Shown here: positions 7,456 through 13,606 of the stretch, in pieces
Numbering within the stretch: position 1 is the stretch's first letter
Layout of the letters: the number at the start of each line of letters is the position of its first letter
Assembly: GCA_013002375.1 (NCBI GenBank)
Contig: JABDJW010000394.1
Location: 1 to 18,002, forward strand
Length of the DNA stretch: 18,002 nucleotides
Direction: 5' to 3'
Origin: Acidimicrobiales bacterium
GTDB lineage: Bacteria; Actinomycetota; Acidimicrobiia; Acidimicrobiales; SHLQ01
Notes under the pieces: generated by a model
Seen by the model: the letters and a program-made list of their open reading frames with translations, nothing else
What the model was told of the DNA's origin: nothing
The model's database searches: none
Position numbers and translations under genes: made by a program

Positions 7456-8493
7456 GTGTCTGTTCTGTTGTTCACCCATGAGCGTTGTCTCGACCATGAA
7501 GCCGGTCGCCACCATCCCGAGCGCCCCGATCGCCTGCGAGCCGCGCTCGCGCCACTGCAGGAACCCGGCGATCTGGCCGCGCTCGTCGAACTCCGGTCGC
7601 CGAGGGCCGCGCCCCGTGGGGCCATCGAACGGGTGCATCCCAAGGCCTACGTGGCCGAGCTCGCTGCACTGTCCGAGGCGGGTGGTGGCCGGATCGATGC
7701 CGACACGAGCGTGAATGCTGCGTCGTTCGAAGCGGCATCGCTGGCGGCGGGTGCGGGTCTCGATGCGATCGAGGCGCTGGGCGCGGGTGAGCATGAGGCC
7801 GCCTTCTGCGCGGTTCGGCCCCCCGGGCATCACGCCACGGCCGATCAGGCCATGGGCTTCTGTTTGTTGAACAGCGCCGCGATCGCAGCCGCGGCGCTGG
7901 CCGATGCGGGCGAACGGGTCGTGATCTTCGACTACGACGCGCATCACGGCAACGGTACCGAAGCCATCTTTGCCGACGACCCCCGAGTGTTGTTCGTCTC
8001 CTGTCACCAGTACCCGCAGTACCCGGGCACCGGCTGGCTCACCGATCGCGGCGTGGGGCCCGGCATCGGCACCACGATGAACCTGCCGTTCCCGGCGGGC
8101 ACGACCGGCGACGTCTACCGGCAGGCCCTCGATGAGGTGATCGGCCCGGCCATCGAGGCCTTCGCGCCGACGTGGTTCATCCTGTCGGCCGGGTTCGATG
8201 CGCATCGCGCGGACCCCATCACCGATCTCGGTCTCAGCGCCGGTGACTATCGCGACCTCACCCAAGCGGTTCTGTCGATCGTGCCGGCCGGGCGCCGGTT
8301 GGTCTTTCTCGAGGGTGGCTATGACCTCGGCGCGATCGCATCGTGCACCCGTGCGGTCGTCGCCACCCTGGCCGGCGCCCCCGAGCTGTTCGACACCGAG
8401 GGAGCCAATGGTGCCGCCGCCGAGGCTCCCACTGCGGGTGGCCCGGGTCGCGAGGTGGTCACCGCGGCTCGCGAGCTCTGGGCCGGCGAGTGA
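7456..8493 (+). CDS. Histone-deacetylase-family (AcuC/acetylpolyamine amidohydrolase-like) Zn deacetylase
   Basis: 345-aa member of the arginase/deacetylase superfamily, which removes acetyl from lysine side chains or polyamines. Motifs are complete: HPERPDRL (20-27), RPPGHHA with tandem catalytic H125/H126, GFCLLNSAA (134-142), FDYDAHHGNGT carrying zinc ligands D161 and H163, SAGFDAHRADP carrying zinc ligand D248, and LEGGYDLGA with transition-state tyrosine Y289. GTG 7456 is preferred over the upstream ATG 7345, because the family normally begins directly at the VLLFTHERCLDHE strand and because the -10 box fits a leaderless start there. The stop overlaps the GTG of the CCA-adding enzyme (GTGA), so the two are likely cotranscribed. 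It is divergent from a GNAT acetyltransferase, which suggests an acetylation/deacetylation pair, though either may have unrelated substrates. Confidence 0.93.
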   Translation: MSVLLFTHERCLDHEAGRHHPERPDRLRAALAPLQEPGDLAALVELRSPRAAPRGAIERVHPKAYVAELAALSEAGGGRIDADTSVNAASFEAASLAAGAGLDAIEALGAGEHEAAFCAVRPPGHHATADQAMGFCLLNSAAIAAAALADAGERVVIFDYDAHHGNGTEAIFADDPRVLFVSCHQYPQYPGTGWLTDRGVGPGIGTTMNLPFPAGTTGDVYRQALDEVIGPAIEAFAPTWFILSAGFDAHRADPITDLGLSAGDYRDLTQAVLSIVPAGRRLVFLEGGYDLGAIASCTRAVVATLAGAPELFDTEGANGAAAEAPTAGGPGREVVTAARELWAGE

Positions 8494-9809
8494 ACCGCCC
8501 GGCGGTCCCGGACCGGCCTGACCCGAACCTCGCTGACCCGGATCTCGCTGACCCGGACCTGGCTGAATTGCTGGATACGGTGCGGCCGCTGGCCTCGGTG
8601 TTCGCCGAGGCCGGCCACTCGCTCTACCTCGTCGGTGGCATCGTGCGCGATCAGTTGCGGGGGTTGCCGCTCGAATCGATCGACGACATCGATCTCACCA
8701 CCGATGCCCGTCCGGCCCGGATCAAGAAGCTGGTCGGCCCGCTGGCCGATGCGGTCTGGACGCAGGGTGAACGATTCGGCACGATCGGACTGCGCATCGG
8801 CGACGTCGATTTCGAAATCACGACCTTCCGGGCCGAGGTCTACCGAGACGACAGCCGGAAACCGCAGGTGGCCTATGCGGACGCCGTCGATGCCGATCTC
8901 GCCCGACGCGACTTCACGATCAACGCGATCGCCCGGGCGCTCCCGAGTGGCCAATTGGTCGACCCGCACGGTGGTCTCGCCGATCTCGAGGCCGGCGTGC
9001 TCCGGACACCGCTCGATCCACTCGTCTCGTTCGGTGACGACCCGCTTCGCATGTTGCGGGCCGCGCGGTTCATGGCCCGCATGGGGGTCGAGCCGGAAGC
9101 CGAAATGGCCGTGGCGATCTCGGCCATGGTCGATCGCATCGACATCGTTTCGGTCGAGCGCATCCGCGATGAGCTGGTGAAGCTTCTGCGGACTGACGAT
9201 CCGACCGCTGGCGTCGAGTTGCTCGTTCGAACCGGCCTGGTCGATCACTGCCTGCCGGATCTTCGAGTGGTTTCGCCCACCGCCGTGCGAGACGTTGCCG
9301 GCCACGGTGACGAGCGGGCCTTGAATCGGCTCGCCCTGATCTGGCTGGGGAAGACACCCGAAGAAGTCTCGGCCGCCGGGCATGCGGTCCGCCTTTCGAA
9401 CGAGCAAGTTGCGACGGTGCGAACCGTGGTCGACGCGGTGCATCGGGCCCAGGACGCGTATGCCTCAGGTTCGTCTCTCGCCGAGGGCTTCGGTGCCGAA
9501 GCGGTGCGGCGTATCGCCTATCGGGCGAAGGATCACCTCGCCGGTGTGCATGCGGTGTACCGGGTGGTCGACCCGGATGCCGCGGCGCGCCTGCAGGAAG
9601 AGCAGCGACGGCTCGAGGTCGAGGGCGAAGATCTCAGCGATTGGTCGTTGCCGCTGGGCGGGGAGGAGATCATGGCGCTGCTCGACCTGCACCCGGGTCC
9701 CGCGGTGGGTGAGGCCGCTGCCTCGCTGCGCGAACTTCGGTTTCGCGAGGGTCCGATCTCCGTCGCGCGGGCCCGCCAACACCTCTTGGCCGCCGCGACC
9801 GAGACCTAG
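8490..9809 (+). CDS. cca: CCA-adding tRNA nucleotidyltransferase (pcnA/cca family)
   Basis: 439-aa class II nucleotidyltransferase that builds or repairs the 3' CCA of tRNA. Visible motifs: LYLVGGIVRDQL (nucleotidyl head), DDIDLTTDARP with the metal-binding DxD, RRDFTINAIA (template arginine region) and DDPLRMLRAARFMARMG. The C-terminal end (GGEEIMALLDLHPGPAVGEA, LRELRFREGPIS) matches the actinobacterial PcnA tail. The HD-domain metal motif usually found in the middle (HKDVYxHT and LLHDIGKP) is not recognisable; that region reads AGHGDERALNRLALIWLGKT. Start GTG 8490 overlaps the HDAC stop by 4 bp; open frame farther upstream lies inside HDAC. The N-terminus carries a DPxLA repeat. It converges on the methyltransferase gene, sharing a 4-bp CTAG. 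In Mycobacterium, pcnA lies beside the same mutT4-Rv3909-mviN-sigM string. Confidence 0.93.
   Translation: MNRPAVPDRPDPNLADPDLADPDLAELLDTVRPLASVFAEAGHSLYLVGGIVRDQLRGLPLESIDDIDLTTDARPARIKKLVGPLADAVWTQGERFGTIGLRIGDVDFEITTFRAEVYRDDSRKPQVAYADAVDADLARRDFTINAIARALPSGQLVDPHGGLADLEAGVLRTPLDPLVSFGDDPLRMLRAARFMARMGVEPEAEMAVAISAMVDRIDIVSVERIRDELVKLLRTDDPTAGVELLVRTGLVDHCLPDLRVVSPTAVRDVAGHGDERALNRLALIWLGKTPEEVSAAGHAVRLSNEQVATVRTVVDAVHRAQDAYASGSSLAEGFGAEAVRRIAYRAKDHLAGVHAVYRVVDPDAAARLQEEQRRLEVEGEDLSDWSLPLGGEEIMALLDLHPGPAVGEAAASLRELRFREGPISVARARQHLLAAATET
8518..8562. repeat. 15-bp in-frame tandem repeat, three units
   Basis: Units 8518-8532, 8533-8547 and 8548-8562 follow CTGACCCGRAYCTSG. They encode DPNLA, DPDLA and DPDLA in the N-terminal lead of the CCA-adding enzyme, before the catalytic head. 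The downstream VGG motif is unaffected, so this is a flexible-tail expansion. Confidence 0.85.
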
Positions 9810-10522
9810 CTGCCGACCTTCTTGCCCCGTACCACCAGGGTCTGGGGCACATTGACACCATCGGTCGACGGTGTCGGCTCCAGCAACGTGTCGACCCGGA
9901 AGTTCGCACGGATCAGCCCGGTGAAGACATCGGTGATCGGGTGGGGATAGGTGAGGGTCGGGCCGCTGCCCAGTGGTTCGGTGTCGAAGTAGGACTGGAC
10001 GATCTCGTTCGGGTTCTCGGCCAGCGCATCGACGAGGGTTGCGGCGGGGTGCGGCAGGGAGAACACGAACGGCCCCTCCGGACGCAGAATACGGTGAACC
10101 TGGCGAAAGACCCGATCGAGGTCGGGCGCGGCCGCCATCGCGAACACGCTGACGACGGCGTCGAAGCTGTTCTCGCGCAGGAAAGCGAGGTCGGCCAGGT
10201 CGGAGTGCTTGAGTTCGACGACCACCTCTTCGGCGTCGCACAGCTCACGGGCGTGATCGAGTTGGCCGATATCGGGATCGACCGCGATGACCTTGGCCCC
10301 TTGTTTCGCCATCGCCACCGAGCCGTGGGCCATGCCGGCGCCGAGCTCCAGCACCCGTTTGCCCGAGAGGTCGCCCAGCAGCCGGCGGTCGAGGTTGGTC
10401 GGGAGATCCGGGCCCAGCTCGACGTGATCGATCGGGCGCTGCAGCCCGCCGGGAAACGAGGTGCTGTAGCGGTGAAAACTGCGTTCGACCGTCTTGCGTG
10501 GCGGATTCTGTGGTTCAGCCAT
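9806..10522 (-). CDS. Class I SAM-dependent methyltransferase
   Basis: 238-aa methyltransferase of the UbiE/Methyltransf_11 type. Motif I is VLELGAGMAHGSVAM (57-71), the acidic end of strand 2 is AVDPD (80-84), motif II is about FDAVVSVFAMAAAPDLD (120-135) and motif III is ILRPEGPFVFSLPHP (145-159). The N-terminal AEPQNPPRKTVERSFHRYST and the C-terminal tail resemble small-molecule methyltransferases, but no substrate can be read from the sequence. ATG 10522 is chosen; the frame is open another 134 codons upstream, but that stretch is repeat DNA with weaker G/C third positions. Repeat unit A ends 10 bases before the start codon and would overlap the promoter. The gene ends in TAG, which shares CTAG (9806-9809) with the stop of the convergent CCA-adding enzyme, leaving no room for a terminator between them. 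Confidence 0.88.
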   Translation of the reverse strand: MAEPQNPPRKTVERSFHRYSTSFPGGLQRPIDHVELGPDLPTNLDRRLLGDLSGKRVLELGAGMAHGSVAMAKQGAKVIAVDPDIGQLDHARELCDAEEVVVELKHSDLADLAFLRENSFDAVVSVFAMAAAPDLDRVFRQVHRILRPEGPFVFSLPHPAATLVDALAENPNEIVQSYFDTEPLGSGPTLTYPHPITDVFTGLIRANFRVDTLLEPTPSTDGVNVPQTLVVRGKKVGS

Positions 10523-10532
10523 GTTGCCAGTG

Positions 10533-10833
10533 TGGCAGATATCTATTGCCGAGCTCGGCTCCGCCTCGCCCGGTGCCTCGCTCGTTCCGCTCGGCGTTGC
10601 TTCGGCTGGCTTGTGGTGTTGGCAGATATCTATTGCCGAGCTCGGCAGCAACCCCGAAGGGTTGCCCGTCTCGCCCGGTGGCTCGCTCGTTCCGCTCGCC
10701 GTTGCTCTGACGGCCCCATGGAGGCATATGTTTACTGCCGAGCTCGGCTCCGCCTCGCTCGGTGCCTCGCTCGCTCCGCTCGGCGTTGCTTCGGCTGGTT
10801 TGTGGTTGGCGCATGCCCTCCGCCGAGCTCGCC
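10533..10833. repeat. Array of about four palindrome-centred intergenic repeats
   Basis: The 352-bp gap between the divergent methyltransferase and DUF5318 genes is almost entirely repeats. Each unit is centred on the palindrome GCCGAGCTCGGC, with GAGCTC at 10551, 10638, 10740 and 10825 (spacings 87, 102 and 85). Units A and B share an identical 27-bp block (10533-10559 and 10620-10646) that includes AGATATCT. Units A and C share a 62-bp tail with only three differences (about 10556-10617 and 10745-10806). Unit B carries an 18-bp insertion relative to A, which forms a hairpin. Unit D (10822-10833) is a partial copy with one palindrome mismatch. The first three spacings are multiples of three, so reading frames run through on both strands, but I do not treat it as coding. 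Confidence 0.85.
10648..10665. other. Perfect 7-bp hairpin with CGAA loop inside repeat unit B
   Basis: GCAACCC (10648-10654), loop CGAA (10655-10658), GGGTTGC (10659-10665). It is the part of unit B that is absent from A and C. There is no following T-run, so it is not a normal intrinsic terminator; it could be a small inserted palindrome or an RNA structural element. Confidence 0.6.
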
Positions 10834-10861
10834 GGCGTTTCCGCTGGCTGGGCGCCTCACG

Positions 10862-10867
10862 TACGCT
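10862..10867 (+). promoter_or_regulatory. -10 box (TACGCT) for a leaderless DUF5318 transcript
   Basis: TACGCT, seven bases, then GTG at 10875: the same hexamer and spacing as before the HDAC-family gene. No Shine-Dalgarno sequence precedes the GTG. Confidence 0.6.
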
Positions 10868-10874
10868 GGCGGAT

Positions 10875-11261
10875 GTGAAACAGGGTTTGAACGCGGCGGT
10901 CACCGAGGCCGGGCCGGGCAACATCGACTATCGGTTGTCTCGTCAACACACCCTCATGCAGTGGCGCTCCGGCGAGCTGTCGCGCTTGCAGGTGTGCGAT
11001 GCCCAAAGTGAGTTGCGGCGCAACGCCGTCCACTGCGGCACGGCCACCGTCGAGCGGTGCCCCATTTGCGAAGCACACGATTTGGCGCATGTGACGTACG
11101 TGTTCGGCCCTCGTCTGCCGTCACACGGTCGCTGCGTGACGAGCGCCGCGGAACACGCCCGCCTGGCCCAACGCAAGGGTGAGTTCACCGGCTACGTGGT
11201 CGAGGTGTGCGCCGGCTGTGGGTGGAACCACCTGGTGCGCAGCTACCTGCTTTCCCCCTGA
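10875..11261 (+). CDS. DUF5318 family zinc-ribbon protein
   Basis: 128-aa protein of the actinobacterial DUF5318 family; function unknown. The match is by remembered family pattern: a helical N-terminus (IDYRLSRQHTLMQWRSGELS), VCDAQSELRRNAVHCG, a first CxxC (CPIC, 62-65), VTYVFGPRLPSHG, and a second CxxC (CAGC, 112-115) in VEVCAGCGWNHLVRSYLL. The two CxxC pairs would bind one zinc. GTG 10875 fits both the conserved N-terminus and the leaderless -10 box; the open frame upstream is repeat DNA. A short lead (KQGLNAAVTEAGPGN) precedes the conserved part. It is divergent from the methyltransferase across the repeat array, and 98 bp upstream of the lipoprotein gene. Confidence 0.88.
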   Translation: MKQGLNAAVTEAGPGNIDYRLSRQHTLMQWRSGELSRLQVCDAQSELRRNAVHCGTATVERCPICEAHDLAHVTYVFGPRLPSHGRCVTSAAEHARLAQRKGEFTGYVVEVCAGCGWNHLVRSYLLSP

Positions 11262-11359
11262 GCACACGGCTGTCCATCGGGATTTCTTGCGGCCCGACCA
11301 CCACTGCGGGGCGAAGAGGGTCCAAACTGTGTGCTGAATCGTTCTGGAGGGAAAGACGA

Positions 11360-11965
11360 ATGCGCAAGTTCCTAGTCGTGTTGTTCGCGCTCGGCCTACT
11401 GATCTCGGCCTGCGGAAGCTCAGATGACGACACCGATGGCGGTGTTGCCGACCCGGATCCCGCGCCGTCGGAGGAGCCGGTCGGAACAACGGCTGCGCCA
11501 GAGACCACGTCAGCACCGGAAACAACGGCCGCGCCCGAGACCACGTCAGTACCGGAAACGACGGCCGCGCCCGAGACAAGTGCGGAGCCCGCAGCCGGAA
11601 ATGAAGCCGCGTACGGCCTCGGGGGCGACGCTGGTGAGTTCACCGTCAACGGCCCGACCGAGCTGGCGGCCGGAACGGTCACCCTGCAGGCGACCAATGA
11701 CGGCAGTTTTCCCCACCATCTGGCCATCGCCCGCGGCGACAGCTACGAGACCCTGCCCCAGCGCGACAGCGGCGCCGTGGACGAGGCCGTGTTGGGCGAT
11801 GATTTCCTGGGCAAGGCCCCCGCTGATGGGAACCTCGGTTCGGGCGAATCCGGATCCCTGACCGTCGATCTCGAACCGGGCAACTACGTGCTGTACTGCA
11901 ACATCGAAGCGGGCGGCGGCAGCCACGTCGGCGCCGGTCAGCACCTGTCGATCACCGTCAGCTGA
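11360..11965 (+). CDS. Cupredoxin-like (plastocyanin-fold) lipoprotein
   Basis: 201-aa exported lipoprotein. Signal peptide MRKFLVVLFALGLLISAC has a lipobox with C18 as lipidation site. A Thr/Pro/Glu/Ala linker (about 40-78, with a 12-residue repeat) tethers a C-terminal cupredoxin domain (about 83-201). Candidate copper ligands: H119 or H120 in GSFPHHLAI, C180 in NYVLYCNIE and H189 in SHVGAGQ. The position of the usual axial Met (H-x4-M) is Gln194. Such proteins carry electrons or bind copper outside the membrane. Start ATG 11360 is set by GGAGGG at 11346-11351, the clearest ribosome site in the window, and by the signal peptide. A 64-bp gap separates it from the small membrane protein downstream, which has its own promoter-like box. 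Confidence 0.88.
   Translation: MRKFLVVLFALGLLISACGSSDDDTDGGVADPDPAPSEEPVGTTAAPETTSAPETTAAPETTSVPETTAAPETSAEPAAGNEAAYGLGGDAGEFTVNGPTELAAGTVTLQATNDGSFPHHLAIARGDSYETLPQRDSGAVDEAVLGDDFLGKAPADGNLGSGESGSLTVDLEPGNYVLYCNIEAGGGSHVGAGQHLSITVS
11495..11578. repeat. 36-bp in-frame tandem repeat in lipoprotein linker
   Basis: Units 11495-11530 and 11531-11566 plus a partial third encode APETTSAPETTA, APETTSVPETTA and APETS. This is the extracellular spacer between the lipid anchor and the cupredoxin domain, so copy-number change would alter the reach of the domain. Confidence 0.85.
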
Positions 11966-12017
11966 GCCATCGCGGGGGCGCCGGTTCGGGTTCTCTTTTG
12001 AGCTGCCCGGCAGCGGC

Positions 12018-12023
12018 TACGGT
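12018..12023 (+). promoter_or_regulatory. -10 box (TACGGT) for a leaderless DUF2231-like transcript
   Basis: TACGGT lies six bases before ATG 12030. TTTTGA at 11996-12001 is a possible -35 at 16 bp. No ribosome site is present. This favours the first of two adjacent ATG codons (12030 and 12033). Confidence 0.5.
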
Positions 12024-12029
12024 CGGGTC

Positions 12030-12512
12030 ATGATGACGGAGATCTTCGATCGGCCAACCCACGTCCTCCTGCTGCATTACCCGGTGGTGATGATCCCGCT
12101 GTCGTGTCTGGCCGCCATCTTGTTGGCCCTTCGTCCCGCGTGGCGGCGGCAATACGGCTGGGCTCTCGTCGGGCTGACCTTCACCGTCTTGGTCTCCACC
12201 ATCCTCACCGTTGCGTCCGGTGAGGCCTTTGCTGAGGCCGCCAAACTCGAGAAGGCTGTCGAACGCCACGCCGAACTCGGCGAGGCCACCCGGATCTTCG
12301 TCGTCGGGTTGTTTCTTGCCGTGCTGGGCTTGGTCGGATTCGGCCGCTATGCCGATCGCCAGGGCGATGAGATGGCGACCAATGCCAAGGCGGTGACCGC
12401 GGGCCTGGTCGCTGCGACCTTGGCGTTCTCGGTCCTGTCGACGGTGTGGGTGATCCGCACCGGTCACGAAGGCGTCCGGGTCACCTACCTGTTGGTCGAT
12501 CTCAGCGGGTAG
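12030..12512 (+). CDS. Small four-helix membrane protein, DUF2231-like
   Basis: 160-aa integral membrane protein with predicted helices at about 17-35, 43-65, 88-106 and 121-143. The opening THVLLLHYPVVMIPLS resembles the HxxLVHFPI start of DUF2231 proteins, and the end VWVIRTGHEGVRVTY resembles their conserved TGhxGxxvty tail. The histidines H11, H16, H80 and H146 could bind a metal or heme, but that is speculation. Function unknown. It follows a cupredoxin lipoprotein in the same direction, so a shared redox or metal role is possible, but the promoter-like box argues for separate transcription. Its stop codon abuts the stop of the convergent gene with no base between (TAGCTA, 12510-12515). 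Confidence 0.8.
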   Translation: MMTEIFDRPTHVLLLHYPVVMIPLSCLAAILLALRPAWRRQYGWALVGLTFTVLVSTILTVASGEAFAEAAKLEKAVERHAELGEATRIFVVGLFLAVLGLVGFGRYADRQGDEMATNAKAVTAGLVAATLAFSVLSTVWVIRTGHEGVRVTYLLVDLSG

Positions 12513-13460
12513 CTACAAAACACGGCCGGTGAAGCTGTCGGTGATGAAGAAGTCATAGCTGTTCCGGCGGATTCGTTGCGTCCACCAACGCTGGACCATC
12601 GCGGCCCGGTTCAACGTCGGGATCGTCTTGTTGTACCGCACGAACTCGGCCTCGATCGCGGGCAGATCCAGCGGTGCCCCGAGCACCTCGTTGAAGCACT
12701 CGGCCGCGGCCGGCACCCAACGTTCCTGGCCGATCCGGTAGAGCAAGAGCACCACGAGGGCCAAGGTTTCGGATCGGTCTTGATACCGCTCGATGATCTT
12801 GAAGGCCTCCTTCAATACCGCTCGCCGGGCCGGCAACGGCACCGCGGCCATTACTTCCGGTGAGACCTGGGGAAGGCCGCCTTGCTCATCGAACAGGAGG
12901 GGGGTGGTGATGTCGAGCAACGCCAGGCGCTCGCCGTCCCAGGCGAAGTTGGTGACCTGCATGTCAGCGGAGAGCTGCGGGCTGACCAGTTCGACCGTGA
13001 GGTCACGGATCGCGAGCAGCAATGGGTGTTCGGGGTGCGGGGTGTCGCGGGCGATCGTCGTCTCGGCGAGCAGGTCGGGGGGCACGATCGGCTGTACCGC
13101 GTAGTTGACCCAGCGGCCATCGGCGCGTGGAACGACATGGCAGGTCGTGGGCAGGACGTCGACCCCTGCGGCTTCGAGTGCGGCGACATAGTCGCGTACC
13201 AGCCGCACGTCGCGTTCAGCGTCGGAAGGCTCGCGGTAGACGGCCATCCGCTTGAGGACCATCGTCGGGTCGGCGCTCGGCCAGCCCAACGCGACCGAGA
13301 TCTCGCCGAACCCCAAGACCCGTAGGTCGGCGACATCGCGTCGGAGAATACAGGCAGCGATCATGGCTTCGGCTCGAGCCAGTTGTTCGTCATTGACGTG
13401 GGCCGGCTCGGTGGGGATGCGCTGGCCGGGGTCGTCGAGCGGTGGGTGAATGATGGGCAC
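12513..13460 (-). CDS. Uncharacterised protein with kinase-like (APH-type) motif order
   Basis: 315-aa soluble protein that I do not recognise as a named family. Its motif order resembles aminoglycoside-phosphotransferase-type kinases: a glycine loop-like LGFGEISVAL (49-58), a lysine in MVLKRM (K70), a catalytic-loop-like SADMQVTN (D166 four residues before N171) and a metal-binding-like LLDI (D183). The histidine usually before the catalytic Asp is absent. The remainder (about 200-315) is helical with many aromatic and basic residues and the tail RWWTQRIRRNSYDFFITD. Start is GTG 13460; no ribosome site supports it, and ATG codon 33 is too late to keep the N-terminal region. It diverges from the acyl-CoA ligase operon by 146 bp. 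Small-molecule kinase is inference only. Confidence 0.75.
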   Translation of the reverse strand: MPIIHPPLDDPGQRIPTEPAHVNDEQLARAEAMIAACILRRDVADLRVLGFGEISVALGWPSADPTMVLKRMAVYREPSDAERDVRLVRDYVAALEAAGVDVLPTTCHVVPRADGRWVNYAVQPIVPPDLLAETTIARDTPHPEHPLLLAIRDLTVELVSPQLSADMQVTNFAWDGERLALLDITTPLLFDEQGGLPQVSPEVMAAVPLPARRAVLKEAFKIIERYQDRSETLALVVLLLYRIGQERWVPAAAECFNEVLGAPLDLPAIEAEFVRYNKTIPTLNRAAMVQRWWTQRIRRNSYDFFITDSFTGRVL

Positions 13461-13568
13461 AAGTCGATGGTGGCGCTCGGACCGCAGTCGGGCAACTCGC
13501 CCGGAGCAGCTGGTCGGTCGATCAGGTGACCAGAGCGGGTCATCGACGGCAGCGGGCCGGTTTGCTGC

Positions 13569-13597
13569 TTGCTCCGAACGCGAACCGCGGCGAGACT
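13569..13597 (+). promoter_or_regulatory. Possible promoter of the acyl-CoA ligase operon
   Basis: TTGCTC (13569-13574), 17 bases, then GAGACT (13592-13597), nine bases before ATG 13607. The spacing is right for a -35/-10 pair and would give a very short or absent leader, but the -10 lacks the usual first T. Confidence 0.35.
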
Positions 13598-13606
13598 CGC
13601 GGGCCT

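Noticed and set aside
7015..8265. Long 416-codon open frame on the minus strand across the HDAC and GNAT region
   Set aside because: It is antisense to a deacetylase with complete motifs and shows Arg/Gly-rich composition typical of a complementary frame of GC-rich coding DNA.
10523..10924. N-terminal extension of the methyltransferase (134 codons) containing a repeated Pro/Glu/Ser/Ala peptide
   Set aside because: The repeats have weaker third-position G/C than nearby genes, frames are open on both strands, and methyltransferases of this type begin near ATG 10522. Conserved spacing in multiples of three keeps the idea barely alive.
11966..12029. GC-rich stretch followed by TTCTCTTTTG after the lipoprotein, as an intrinsic terminator
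   Set aside because: No stem longer than about three base pairs pairs up before the T-rich stretch; the T-rich part more likely belongs to the promoter of the next gene.
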